64,000 bases of DNA from Pacificoceanicola sp049803835 (GCF_049803835.1 NZ_JBNAGK010000016.1:75037-139036), one strand, 5' to 3'. Numbered from the stretch's first letter, positions 51,658-61,297 are shown. Notes: a model not told the origin generated them from the letters alone. Numbers and translations are program-made.

Positions 51658-53868
51658 TTGAGTGGAAAAGTCGATGCCCCGCGGCAGGGGCGCTGGACGC
51701 CGATGACAGCCTGGAAAACCGCCTTCGGCGCCGTGACGCTCGTTTTGGTTTGGGCCATCGTGACCTTTGGCAACCAGTTTCTTGAAACGGTGGAGTTGAT
51801 CCAGAAGCGCGACTGGGAAAATCCGCAGTGGACGGTGAACCACAGCGAGATCGAGTTTCTCCAGTTCCTGAACGCGGCATTCAAGGCGCAGGCCGACGAT
51901 ACGCCCGATCTGGATGCGGTGCGGCTCAGCTTCGATATTTTCTACAGCCGGGTCGAGACGCTGCGAAACGGCAGACTTGCGGATTCGTTGCGGGACCTGC
52001 CCGGGTTTGCCGTCGAACTGAACCGGATCACGCAATTCGTGGGGAGCGCTGCGGCGATCATCGATCAGCCGGACGAGGACCTGCGCGCGGCCCTGCCGGA
52101 TCTCGTCCGGCAGGCCGAAGCCTTCAGGTCGACCCTGCGCCGTCTGCACACCTTTACGCTGGACAACTGGGCCAAGGAGAGCGTGGCCCGGCGCGAGGCG
52201 TCTATCCGGATCATGATCCAGCTCGCGGCGGCGCTTGCGGCGGGCTTTGTCCTTCTGCTTGCGCTGGTTGTCGGATTGTGGCGGGTCTACCGCGAAAACC
52301 TGCGCCGCCAGGCCGCCCTGGCCGAAGCGCACGACCGCGCGCGGGCCACCGAGGCCCGGCTCCGGGAAGCTCAGACCATTGCCAAGCTCGGAAGCTGGGA
52401 AGTCAACGCCGACGGGCATCTCTACTGGTCGGACGAGACCCACCGGATTTTCGACGTATCCCCCGGCGACTTCGATGGAACAACCGAGAGTTTCTACAAG
52501 CGGTGTCACCCGGACGATATTCCCAGGATCAAGAGCGCGGCGCGGCAGGCCTGGGATACGGCGAGCGATTACGAGGTCAGCCACCGGATCGTCCTGCCGT
52601 CAGGCGAGGTCAGGACATTGATCGAGCGCGCGAAACCCGTACTGGATGCCAAGGGGCAAACGGTCCGCCTTGTGGGAACGGTTCAGGACATCACCGAACG
52701 CACCATCGCCGAGGACCAGCTTCGTCAGTCGCAGAAGATGCAGGTCGTCGGACAACTGACCGGCGGCGTCGCGCATGACTTCAACAACCTGCTGGCCGTC
52801 ATTCTGGGCAATCTCGAGCTGCTCCGCGAGACCTCCGACCCGTCCGGCCATGACGACTACATACAGGCCGCCATTCAGGCTGCGGAGCGGGGCGCCGAAC
52901 TGACCCGAAACATGTTGAGCTTTGCGCGCAAGTCCCGGCTGGAGCCACGGGTGATCGACCTCAACAAGCTGGTTCAGGAAACGAAAACATGGTCGTCGCG
53001 GATTCTCCCGGCCTCGATCAACGTCGAAGTGTCGCTGCTGGCCGGTCTCTGGCGCGTCGAGGTCGACCATGCGCTGGCGCAGAACGCCCTGTTGAACCTG
53101 CTTCTGAATGCCCGGGACGCCATGCCGAACGGGGGCAAGCTGACGGTTGAAACCGCGAACCTGCGCATAGATCAGGACTATGTCGATCTCAACGACGAAG
53201 AGGTCGAGCCCGGCCGCTATGTCATGCTTGCGGTCAGCGATACCGGAACCGGCATCGAGGCGGCGCACCTGGAGCGGGTGTTCGAGCCGTTTTTCACGAC
53301 CAAGCCGACGGGCAGGGGTTCCGGTCTTGGTCTGTCGATGGTTCTGGGCTTCATGCGGCAATCCGGCGGCACCGTGCGGGTTTATTCCGAGGTCGGCGTC
53401 GGCACCACATTCAAGCTGTATTTCAAGGCCTGCAAGGAGCCCGCGACCGAGGTGCTCGCCCCTTTCAAGTCAAGGACCGCGCCATCCCGACCCGGCGCAA
53501 GCATCCTGTTGGTGGAGGATGAGCCGGCGGTTCTGGATGTTCTGTCCACACATCTGTTGCAGGCGGGTTACGCGGTGACCACTGCCGGCTCTGGCGACGC
53601 TGCGCTGCGGATATGGGAGGCGTCAGAACCTTTTGACCTTCTGCTCACGGATATCGTCATGCCGGGCACGCTCCAGGGCACGCATCTGGCCAGGCAATTG
53701 CGGTCCCGGCACCCGCGTCTGCCCGTCATCTTCCTGTCCGGATACGCCAACGAAGCGATGGTCCACGGCAACGGGTTGCTCCCGGATGACATCCGCCTGA
53801 TGAAGCCGGTCCGGCGTGTCGACCTGATCGCCGCGGTCGAAAAGGCGCTGAAACAGGCGGTGAACTAG
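51658..53868 (+). CDS. Membrane hybrid histidine kinase with PAS and receiver domains
   Basis: A 736-residue sensor kinase. Helices at residues ~20-40 and ~185-207 flank a ~145-residue periplasmic domain; then a PAS domain (~240-345), the H-box with His373 in GGVAHDFNNLLAV, an ATPase domain (NLLLNARDAMP, SDTGTGIE, GRGSGLGLS) and a C-terminal receiver with Asp665 in LLLTDIVMPG. No partner regulator is nearby. The listed TTG start is four bases after the previous stop; an ATG at 51703 is a good alternative. It probably reads the SUOX-fold protein in the periplasm. Confidence 0.9.
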   Translation: MSGKVDAPRQGRWTPMTAWKTAFGAVTLVLVWAIVTFGNQFLETVELIQKRDWENPQWTVNHSEIEFLQFLNAAFKAQADDTPDLDAVRLSFDIFYSRVETLRNGRLADSLRDLPGFAVELNRITQFVGSAAAIIDQPDEDLRAALPDLVRQAEAFRSTLRRLHTFTLDNWAKESVARREASIRIMIQLAAALAAGFVLLLALVVGLWRVYRENLRRQAALAEAHDRARATEARLREAQTIAKLGSWEVNADGHLYWSDETHRIFDVSPGDFDGTTESFYKRCHPDDIPRIKSAARQAWDTASDYEVSHRIVLPSGEVRTLIERAKPVLDAKGQTVRLVGTVQDITERTIAEDQLRQSQKMQVVGQLTGGVAHDFNNLLAVILGNLELLRETSDPSGHDDYIQAAIQAAERGAELTRNMLSFARKSRLEPRVIDLNKLVQETKTWSSRILPASINVEVSLLAGLWRVEVDHALAQNALLNLLLNARDAMPNGGKLTVETANLRIDQDYVDLNDEEVEPGRYVMLAVSDTGTGIEAAHLERVFEPFFTTKPTGRGSGLGLSMVLGFMRQSGGTVRVYSEVGVGTTFKLYFKACKEPATEVLAPFKSRTAPSRPGASILLVEDEPAVLDVLSTHLLQAGYAVTTAGSGDAALRIWEASEPFDLLLTDIVMPGTLQGTHLARQLRSRHPRLPVIFLSGYANEAMVHGNGLLPDDIRLMKPVRRVDLIAAVEKALKQAVN

Positions 53869-54044
53869 ATACGGAACAGGGACGTGCGAGGCTGGATTGA
53901 TGGCCTCCGGGTCCCAATCCTTCCCATGCCATGACCCGGTCGATAGCGACCGCGAGACGGTGTTTGATCGGTTCACAGCCCCGTAGACTGCCAGTTTCGG
54001 CGGCGTGTAGAGTGTTCGGTTCGCCCCGCACGGCCCGAACGCTT

Positions 54045-54833
54045 TCATCGACCCTTTCCATGACCGATACCATACAGGATGCTCGTGGCGATCCCGTCGT
54101 CCAGTGCCCCCCAATCGGCAATGCGGGCATAAGTGTCGGCATAGCCAGTGCGGTCTTCGTTCTGTGTATGCGGCCAGTCGCTACCCCAGACGATGTGGCT
54201 GGGCGAGACGCGTTCCAGTAACTTTTCGGCATGCGGCGTCACGTCGAACGGCAGTCGATAGTGGGCCGAGAATTTCATGTACAGCGCTCCTGGATCGTCC
54301 AGCGCCTGCACGGCGCGGACCAGCGGATCGCAGGCCGGGTCGGCCTCGGACGGCAGGCCGAAGTGGTCGACGACCAGCGGCAGCCCAAGGTCGGTCAGGG
54401 CAGGCAGAAGCGGCGCGAGGCGCGGGCCTTCGAGATGCACCTCCAGATGCATCCCGCGAGTCCGCAGACGATCGACGAACGCGCGGGTGACGGGGGCGCG
54501 CAGATCGGGCACCACGCCGCCGCGCACCATGTTCCAGCGCACCCCGCGCACGCCCGCAGCCACGAGACCGTCAAGTGCCGCAGCGTCAACGTCCAGCGGC
54601 ACCACCGCCACGCCCGCGAATCGTTCCCGATCCAGCGCGGCCAGCGCCCGGCAAAGCTGGGAATTGTCCGTGCCCAGAAAGCTGACCTGCACGATGACAC
54701 CTCCCGCCAGGCCATGTGCCGCCTGATGTCCGAGCCATTCGCGCAAATGCGCAGGCTGTTCAGGAACATAACGCGCGCCCGGCACGGCGGTGACGGTCTT
54801 GTAGACATGGGCGTGGCAATCGAAACGGATCAT
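54045..54833 (-). CDS. Amidohydrolase-2 family TIM-barrel hydrolase
   Basis: A 262-residue metal-dependent hydrolase related to 2-pyrone-4,6-dicarboxylate lactonase. Visible motifs are FDCHAHVY at the N-terminus, HLEVHLEGPRL, LPLVVDHFGLP and IVWGSDWPHT, with the late Asp that activates water. GAGGAGAG fixes the start at 54833. It is divergent from the GntR regulator and the TctCBA importer, so it probably hydrolyses a lactone or related carboxylate imported by that system. Confidence 0.85.
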   Translation of the reverse strand: MIRFDCHAHVYKTVTAVPGARYVPEQPAHLREWLGHQAAHGLAGGVIVQVSFLGTDNSQLCRALAALDRERFAGVAVVPLDVDAAALDGLVAAGVRGVRWNMVRGGVVPDLRAPVTRAFVDRLRTRGMHLEVHLEGPRLAPLLPALTDLGLPLVVDHFGLPSEADPACDPLVRAVQALDDPGALYMKFSAHYRLPFDVTPHAEKLLERVSPSHIVWGSDWPHTQNEDRTGYADTYARIADWGALDDGIATSILYGIGHGKGR

Positions 54834-54868
54834 GCGCTCTCCTCGGTTCAATTCATATATATGACTGG

Positions 54869-54885
54869 TTGACTATATGGGTCAA
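54869..54885. promoter_or_regulatory. Candidate GntR operator TTGAC-N7-GTCAA
   Basis: A perfect 5-base inverted repeat with a 7-base centre in the 86-base divergent spacer between the amidohydrolase and the GntR gene, next to an ATATATAT stretch. The position would allow autoregulation and control of the amidohydrolase. Confidence 0.5.
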
Positions 54886-54919
54886 TCTGGTTTACGCCAT
54901 GGAGCAGAGAGGACAGCAT

Positions 54920-55645
54920 ATGAACGTAAAGGCCTTGGACAGCCGACTTCCGGCCTATGCCCGGTTGCGCGATACGCTGACGGCCCGGATTGCCCGCGGC
55001 GACTGGACACCTGACGCGCCCCTGCCGTCCGAGGCTCGGCTGGCGCAGGAATTCGACGTCTCCATCGGAACGGTACGCAAGGCGGTCGACGGGCTGGTCG
55101 AGGAAGGGCTGCTGGAGCGCCGCCAGGGGTCCGGAACCTTCTTGCGCGGTCCGTCATTCTCCAGCTCGCTCTTCCGTTTCTTTGCCATGCGCGGGGCGGA
55201 TGGCACCGCCGCGCCGATCCCGTCAAGCACGGTGCTCAGCCGGACCCGTGCGACCCCGCCTGCGGAGGCCGCTGAGGCTCTTGGAACGCAGGACACCATC
55301 CGCATCACCCGCCTGCGCAGCCTGTCGGACCTGCCGGTGCTCTACGAGGAGCTGTATATCCCCGCCGAGCGCTTTGCCGGGTTCACCGATCTGCCCGAGG
55401 CGGCCTTTGGCCCGCTGCTGTACCCGCTGTATTTCGAACATTTCGGCGTGCTGGTGAAGCGTGCCACGGACGAGGTGTCGTTTGACCGCGCCTCGGCCAC
55501 TGTCGCGCTGCACCTGCGCATCGACCCCGGGCAGCCGCTGGCCGTGATCCGGCGCACCGCCTTCGATATCGAGGATCACCCCGTCGAATGGCGCATCGCC
55601 TCGGGCAGCGCGACGGGCTTTCGCTACCGATCCGAAATCAACTGA
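54920..55645 (+). CDS. GntR-family regulator, HutC/UTRA type
   Basis: A 241-residue regulator. The winged helix (residues ~10-75) contains LPSEARLAQEFDVSIGTVRK and RRQGSGTFL; a UTRA effector domain follows with ITRLRSLSDLPVLYEELYIP and the C-terminal RRTAFDIEDHPVEWRI. Start 54920 follows AGAGGACAG. It lies 31 bases before tctC and likely controls both the importer and the divergent amidohydrolase. Confidence 0.9.
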   Translation: MNVKALDSRLPAYARLRDTLTARIARGDWTPDAPLPSEARLAQEFDVSIGTVRKAVDGLVEEGLLERRQGSGTFLRGPSFSSSLFRFFAMRGADGTAAPIPSSTVLSRTRATPPAEAAEALGTQDTIRITRLRSLSDLPVLYEELYIPAERFAGFTDLPEAAFGPLLYPLYFEHFGVLVKRATDEVSFDRASATVALHLRIDPGQPLAVIRRTAFDIEDHPVEWRIASGSATGFRYRSEIN

Positions 55646-55676
55646 CACCTGACCAACGACACAAGGGAGAGAGACC

Positions 55677-56624
55677 ATGACCATCAAGGCAGCCCTCATG
55701 GGCCTGACCGCACTTGCCCTGGCGACAACCGCCGCGGCGGAATACCCCGAGCGCACGATCGAGCTGACCATCCCGGCTGGCGCGGGCGGCGGCACCGACA
55801 CCAGCGCGCGCAAGCTGGCGCTGCTGCTGGAAGAGAAACTGGGCCAGTCCATTGCCGTGCTGAACGTCAGCGGCGGCGGCGGGTCGGTCGGCGCGTCGCA
55901 GTTCATGATGGCGAAGCCCGACGGCTACAGCCTGTTCGCCACATGGAACAGCCCGCTGACCACCGTGCCGCAGGTGCAGAACGTCGCCTATGCGCTGGAC
56001 AGCTTCACCCCGATCGCCTCGACATCCGAGACCGCCTACACCCTCTGCGTGAAAGCCGATTTCCCGGCCGATACCGGCGCGGCCTTCCTTGACGAGCTGA
56101 AGGCGAACCCGGGAAAATACACCTACGGCAATGACGGCATCGGCGGCACCATGCAGCTGGCGGCCGAGCGCATCTTCCAGGCGCAGGGTATCGAGGCGGT
56201 GGCCATTCCCTTTGGCGGGGCGGGCGAGACGCTGCAGAACTTCCTCGGCGGGCATGTCGACATCTACGGCGGGTCGATCTCGCCGGTGCTGCCCTATGTC
56301 GAAAACAACGAGGCCAAGTGCCTGCTGGTGACCTCCGCCGCCGATGTGCCTGCCTTGCCAGGGGCTGCGGGGCTCGACAGCCTCGGGATGGGCGACAAGG
56401 AAACGCTGCTGTGGCGTGCGATCCTGGGACCGAAGGATATGGACCCGGCGATCGTGGCACAGCTTGCGGATGTCATCGACGCGGCGGTCAACGATCCGTC
56501 TTATGTCGAATTCCTCGCGTCGAAAGGCGAAGTGCCCAACGTTGTCAAGGGCGAGGCGCTTGGTGCGCGCCTGCAGGCCGAGTTCGACGCGCTGGCCGAA
56601 GTGTCCAAGGCACTGGGTCTGTGA
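55677..56624 (+). CDS. tctC: Tripartite tricarboxylate transporter receptor (TctC family)
   Basis: A 315-residue periplasmic receptor with a signal peptide (residues ~1-21). The family signatures are YPERTIELTIPAGAGGGTDT near the mature start and the GGGGSVGASQFMMAKPDG segment. It delivers a carboxylate ligand to TctAB. Its stop overlaps the tctB start by one base. CAAGGGAGAGAG precedes the ATG. Confidence 0.93.
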   Translation: MTIKAALMGLTALALATTAAAEYPERTIELTIPAGAGGGTDTSARKLALLLEEKLGQSIAVLNVSGGGGSVGASQFMMAKPDGYSLFATWNSPLTTVPQVQNVAYALDSFTPIASTSETAYTLCVKADFPADTGAAFLDELKANPGKYTYGNDGIGGTMQLAAERIFQAQGIEAVAIPFGGAGETLQNFLGGHVDIYGGSISPVLPYVENNEAKCLLVTSAADVPALPGAAGLDSLGMGDKETLLWRAILGPKDMDPAIVAQLADVIDAAVNDPSYVEFLASKGEVPNVVKGEALGARLQAEFDALAEVSKALGL

Positions 56625-57061
56625 TGCAACGCCGTCAGGACATCGCGCTGGGGGCCGTATTCATGACCCTCGGCCTGCTCGCCGCCTGGATGGCGGGGGA
56701 TTGGCGCGGCGCCAGCGGGACCTACCCGATGGTGCTAGGCCTCGTGCTGGCGGCTTGCGGACTGGGTGTTGCAGGGCGGGCCTTGCGCCTGCCCGACATC
56801 CCGAGACAGCTGGTGGAGGCGCCCCGCGCCTTTGCCATCGCACTGGCGGGCGCCATTGCCTATGTGGCGCTGGTCGTTCCGCTGGGCTTCTACACAGCCT
56901 CGGCGCTGGTGATGCTGGCCTTGCCGGTGGCGCTCGGGTTTCGCAGGGCGGTCTATGCGCTGGTCGTCGCGGGTGTCTTTGTGGCGCTGGTCTGGGTGGT
57001 CTTTTCCGTGCTGCTGGAAAAGCCGCTGCCCACTGAGTGGCTTTTGACGGTGGGAGGCTGA
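56624..57061 (+). CDS. tctB: Tripartite tricarboxylate transporter small membrane subunit (TctB)
   Basis: A 145-residue protein with four hydrophobic helices (for example GAVFMTLGLLAAWMAG and a pair near the C-terminus) and the position of TctB between tctC and tctA. Sequence conservation in this family is low, so the call rests on topology, size and context. Confidence 0.88.
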   Translation: MQRRQDIALGAVFMTLGLLAAWMAGDWRGASGTYPMVLGLVLAACGLGVAGRALRLPDIPRQLVEAPRAFAIALAGAIAYVALVVPLGFYTASALVMLALPVALGFRRAVYALVVAGVFVALVWVVFSVLLEKPLPTEWLLTVGG

Positions 57062-57064
57062 CGG

Positions 57065-58543
57065 ATGGAGTTCTACCTCGATGCACTGACCCATACGCTG
57101 GCCCCTGGGCCGGTGCTGGCGATGCTGGGGGCGACGCTGCTGGGCGTGCTGATCGGCGCTTTGCCGGGGCTGAACCCGGTCATGGCCATCGCGCTCTTGT
57201 TGCCGCTGACCTATTCCATGGACCCGCTGGTCGCCCTCGGCATGGTGGCCGGGATCTACAACGGCTCGATGTATGGCGGTGCGATCCCGGCAATCCTGCT
57301 GCGCATCCCCGGCACGCCCGCCTCCATCGCCACGACCTTCGACGGCTTTCCCATGGCCGACCGGGGCGAGGCCGCCAAGGCGCTCAAGATCGCCTGCTGG
57401 TCCTCGGCCATCGGGGGCATTGCCTCGGCGCTGGCGCTGATGACCATGGGTCCGCTGCTGGCGCGGGTGACGCTGATCTTCGGCCCGGCGGAGTATTTCT
57501 GGATCGCCGTCTTCGGCATGGCCTCGGTCGGGGTGATGGTGGGCTCGGACCCGCTCAAGGGGTTGATGGCCGCCGTTCTCGGCCTGCTGATCGGGACCAT
57601 TGGCATCGACATGCTGTCGGGACAGGCACGCTACACATTCGGCCTGCCCTGGCTTCTGGGCGGGCTTGACCTGGTGGTCGTGCTGGTGGGTCTGTACGCG
57701 CTGCCCCCGGTCCTGCAACTGGCCGAGAAGGCCGATCTGAAGGGGCTGTCGGCGGCCGCGTTGAAACTGGCCAACGCGCCGTTTCAGAAGGGCGAGATCC
57801 GCGGACTGGTGCCGACCTGGCTGCGCGCCTCGGGCATCGGCATCGTCGTGGGCATCCTGCCGGGGGCAGGGGGCAACATCGCCGCCTTCCTCAGCTACAA
57901 CGCGGCAAAGAAAGCCTCGGACGACCCGGACAGCTTTGGCAAGGGCAACCCGCAAGGCGTAGCGGCGGCGGAATGCGGCAACAATGCCGACAATGCCGCG
58001 TCAATGATCCCGGCGCTGGCGCTCGGCATCCCCGGAAACGTGGTCGCGGCGCTGGTGCTCTCGGCGCTGACGATCCACGGCCTGCAGCCGGGGCCGCAGC
58101 TGTTCCACCAGAACCCGGTTCTGGTCGGTGGCTTCATGTGGGAGATGCTGCTGACCTCGGTGCTGATCTTCGCCCTGGGCGGAGCACTGGCGACGCGCGT
58201 CTTCGCGCAGTTCCAGCGCTTGCCGGGCGTGCTTTTGGTGCCTGCGATCCTCGTGCTGATGACGGTGGGCGTCTACGTCATCAACGGGCGCGCGTTGGAC
58301 CTGTGGGTGATGCTGGGCGCCGGTGTGGCGGGCTATTTCCTGGAAAAGCTCGCCGTGCCGCTGGCGCCGATCATCCTGGGCATGATCCTGGGTCCGATGG
58401 CGGAACAAAGCATCCGCCGCGCGCTGCTCATCAGCCGGGGTGATTGGACCGAACTGCTGACGCGGCCCTTGTCCGCGGTGCTTTGCGTGGCGACCGTGCT
58501 GGTGGTGGTCTGGCCGCTCCTGCGGCGGCTGCGCCGGCGCTGA
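57065..58543 (+). CDS. tctA: Tripartite tricarboxylate transporter large permease (TctA)
   Basis: A 492-residue membrane protein with about twelve helices. The conserved TctA segments GALPGLNPVMAIALLLPL, YNGSMYGGAIPAILLRIPG and GNPQGVAAAECGNNADNAA are present. It begins three bases after tctB, and completes the importer. Ligands of the family include citrate and aromatic dicarboxylates. Confidence 0.95.
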   Translation: MEFYLDALTHTLAPGPVLAMLGATLLGVLIGALPGLNPVMAIALLLPLTYSMDPLVALGMVAGIYNGSMYGGAIPAILLRIPGTPASIATTFDGFPMADRGEAAKALKIACWSSAIGGIASALALMTMGPLLARVTLIFGPAEYFWIAVFGMASVGVMVGSDPLKGLMAAVLGLLIGTIGIDMLSGQARYTFGLPWLLGGLDLVVVLVGLYALPPVLQLAEKADLKGLSAAALKLANAPFQKGEIRGLVPTWLRASGIGIVVGILPGAGGNIAAFLSYNAAKKASDDPDSFGKGNPQGVAAAECGNNADNAASMIPALALGIPGNVVAALVLSALTIHGLQPGPQLFHQNPVLVGGFMWEMLLTSVLIFALGGALATRVFAQFQRLPGVLLVPAILVLMTVGVYVINGRALDLWVMLGAGVAGYFLEKLAVPLAPIILGMILGPMAEQSIRRALLISRGDWTELLTRPLSAVLCVATVLVVVWPLLRRLRRR

Positions 58544-58548
58544 GGGGC

Positions 58549-59142
58549 TCAGGGGGCCATCACCGGCACGAGGGTCGAGTCCCAGTTGCGCAGGAAGTTC
58601 TCGCGCTTGATCGCATCGAGGAAGGTCAACAGACCGGCCCCCAGCCGGATCGGGACAAAACCGCTGTCGTCGCGCGCGAAGGGCAGGGCCGGATTGGCGG
58701 CCTCGTCGCCGGGCGGGCGGATCGCGACCAAAGGCGTGCGGCGCTGGATGACACCCTGTCCGGCATCCGACAGGAGGAAGGCCACGAAGGCCTCGCCCAG
58801 TTCCGGATTCCGCGCGTCCTTCGGGACAAAGGCGCTGCGGGTCATCACAAGATTGTAGTCGTCGAAGAAATGCACGCCGATTTCCGGCTGGTCGGCGTTG
58901 CGCGCCAGCGCATAGGAGCCGATGACGTTCAGGGCAAAGACCAACTCACCCTGCGACACGGCTTCGGCCATGCCGGACGTGGTCTCGAAGGTGCGCATGC
59001 CGGCGCGGCCAAGCGCTTCGAGAAGGCGGTTATTTTAGAGCATCGCCACGGGTTCGAAGGTAAACCCGAACAGCTCGCTGCGCCAGCGCGCCCAGTCCGG
59101 GGGCAGCCATGGCTTGGGGATGGCAAGCGGGCGGGCGAGGGC
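58549..59142 (-). pseudogene. Broken extracellular solute-binding protein
   Basis: A minus-strand frame from 58998 down to 58549 encodes the C-terminal ~150 residues of a PBP2-type ABC binding protein (ELVFALNVIGSYALARNADQ through FVAFLLSDAGQGVIQRRTP). Upstream in the same frame the protein continues as RWRSELFGFTFEPVAML, then meets a TAA (59035-59037), and before it a TAG (59143-59145). Material that should separate these pieces appears deleted, as VAML runs straight into NNRLLEALG. No signal peptide remains. It is convergent with tctA, six bases away. Confidence 0.75.
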
Positions 59143-59234
59143 CTAATTGTGCGCCGCCATTTCCAGCAGGTGCGGATCGTTGGTGTCGCGAGCAGTTATT
59201 CGTCCAACCAATGGCCGAAAATCACACAAGTGTT

Positions 59235-59780
59235 TCAATTTTCGCTCAGCCAATCCACGAACATGTCGCGCGGATGGTAGCCGGTATCGTCCTTGCGCGC
59301 GGCGGCCAGTTTCGGCGAGGCCACCGGCACGACATATTCGCGCATCAGCTCCAGATAGCAGACATCGGCCGAGTCGCGTTCGCCGAAATGCACTGCACCG
59401 TAAAACGGCTCTGCCTCGAAATCGAAAGGCCTCAACCGCGGTGCCAGCCAACGCACGCCAAAGGCAGGCAACATCGCGATGTTCAGCTGGCCGCCGCCCG
59501 GGTTCACCTTCAGCCGCAGGCTGGCGGTTCCGATCTTGTCGAGGGCGTTTCTGATCTGGGTGCAATAGTCCCGCGCCGCCGGGTACAGCGTGATGCTTTT
59601 CCTGTCGCACAGGAACAACGAGGTTCCACGGTCATCCTCCAGCACCTTGAGCCTTCGGCTGACCGCTCTTTGCGAGACGCCGATTTCATGCCTGGTCCCG
59701 GTCAAGTTGCCAGTGCGCTTCAAGGATTCCAACGCACACAAGGCCGTCATCGGCGGAAGGAAGCGTTTGGGATGGCGCAA
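59235..59780 (-). pseudogene. Truncated LysR regulator, GcvA-like
   Basis: A 181-residue frame with the LysR winged helix (HEIGVSQRAVSRRLKVLEDD) and the start of the effector domain, but ending at about 60 % of the usual ~300 residues. Within the effector domain RWLAPRLR runs directly into PFDFEAEPFYGAVHFGE, whereas GcvA-type proteins have about 20 residues in between, so an internal deletion is likely as well. It is divergent from the aminotransferase remnant and was probably its regulator. 59143-59234 holds no further recognisable part. Confidence 0.75.
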
Positions 59781-59871
59781 AGGTATGAGTGTTTTGCGTG
59801 ATGTGGTTGATAAAGGCGTTTCTTATGGTTCGCGACGATGTGTCAAATGCACAGAACTGACGAGGGCAGGA

Positions 59872-60085
59872 ATGCTAAGAAAATCAAGCAGAATAGAGGG
59901 TATGGCGCTGTCCGAAATCGTCGCGATCTCGGGAGCGGCTGCGCGCCTTGAGTCATGATGTTTTGGCATAAAACACGGGTAAACCGGATTTCCCGACCCC
60001 GCCACATGTCCGCGAGGCGGCAACGCTGGCGATGCAGAACGGCGTCACACGGTATTCGCCCACGTCCGGAATGCCGGCGCTGCGC
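59872..60085 (+). pseudogene. N-terminal remnant of a class I aminotransferase
   Basis: The first frame starts MLRKSSRIEGMALSEIVAIS after GGGCAGGA and runs to GAAARLES; the reading then shifts frame and continues DVLA-stop-NTGKPDFPTPPHVREAA, then TLAMQNGVTRYSPTSGMPAL. The second part is the typical N-terminal motif of fold-type I aminotransferases (GEPDFxTPPHVxEAA ... Y). One frameshift and one TAA (in place of a sense codon) destroy the gene, and after about 65 residues it passes directly into an aldehyde dehydrogenase at 60085/60086. The other ~330 residues are missing. Confidence 0.75.
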
Positions 60086-61297
60086 AAGGTGCCCGCCCCG
60101 CGCCGCGGCGAACTGGTTCGTCTACCGGGCGTAGAGCTACGCCGTGAAAAAGATACCCTTGGCCGCCTCGTGACACTGGAATGCGGCAAGATTTACCAGG
60201 AGGGCCTCGGCGAAGTGCAGGAGATGATCGACATCTGCGATTTCGCCGTCGGCCTGTCGCGGCAGCTCTATGGCCTGACCATCGCCTCCGAACGTCCGGG
60301 CCATTCCATGCGCGAGACATGGCACCCGATCGGCATCTGCGGCATCATCACGGCGTTCAACTTTCCGGCGGCACCCTGGTGCTGGAACCCGGCGCTGGCG
60401 ATGGTCTGCGGCGACCCGGTGATCGCCAAGCCCTCGGAAAAGACGCCGCTGGCACAGCTGGCCATCCAGAAGATCTGCGACCGCGCCATGGCGGCCTTTG
60501 GCGAGGATGCGCCCAAAGGGCAGATCCAGACGCTGATCGGCAAGACGATCCTGGAGCTGGGCGGAAACAACGCGAAGATCGTTGCGCCGTCGGCCGATCT
60601 GGAGATGGCCGTACGCGCCATCGTCTTCTCGGCAGTCGGGACGGCGGGGCAGCGTTGCACCTCGCTGCGTCGTCTGATCGTGCACGAAGATGTCTATGAC
60701 CAGCTGGTACCGCGCCTTGCCAAAGTCTATGAGGGTCTCGCCATCGGCAACCCGCTTGAGGCAGGCGCACTGTTCGGGTCGCTGATCGACGCAGGCGCGA
60801 TGACCGCGATGGACAAGGCTTTGGAACAGGTCCGGTCCGAGGACGGTACCGTGCATGGCGGCGGCCGTGCGCTAACCGACCAGTTCCCCGATGCGGCCTA
60901 TGTCAGCCCGGCGATTGTCGAGACGCCTGCGCAATCCGATGTGGTCCACACCGAAACCTTTGCCCCGATCCTTTATGCGATGAAATACGCGGACCTCGAC
61001 GAAGCCATCGGCCTGCAAAACGCCGTCCCGCAGGGTCTGTCGTCCTGCATCTTCTCGACGGATGTGCGCGAGACCGAGTATTTCCTGTCCGCCCAAGGGT
61101 CTGACTGTGGCATTGCCAACGTCAATATCGGTCCCTCGGGGGCCGAGATCGGGGGCGCATTCGGCGGCGAAAAGGAGACCGGCGGCGGGCGTGAAAGCGG
61201 ATCGGATGCGTGGCGCGCCTATATGCGCCGCCAGACCAGCACCGTGAACTACTCTCGCGCGCTGCCGCTGGCGCAGGGCATTTCCTTTGAAATCTGA
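60086..61297 (+). pseudogene. Internally deleted ALDH7-family aldehyde dehydrogenase (AmaB-like)
   Basis: From KVPAPRRGELVRL onward the frame encodes an ALDH7 protein (2-aminoadipate-6-semialdehyde dehydrogenase family), with GEVQEMIDICDFAVGLSRQL and the catalytic Cys in GTAGQRCTSLRR. About 30 N-terminal residues are replaced by aminotransferase sequence, and near 60541 QTLIG runs straight into KTILELGGNNAK, where ALDH7 proteins have about 35 residues that include part of the NAD-binding fold. The frame stays open to 61297, but the product should be inactive. Confidence 0.8.
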
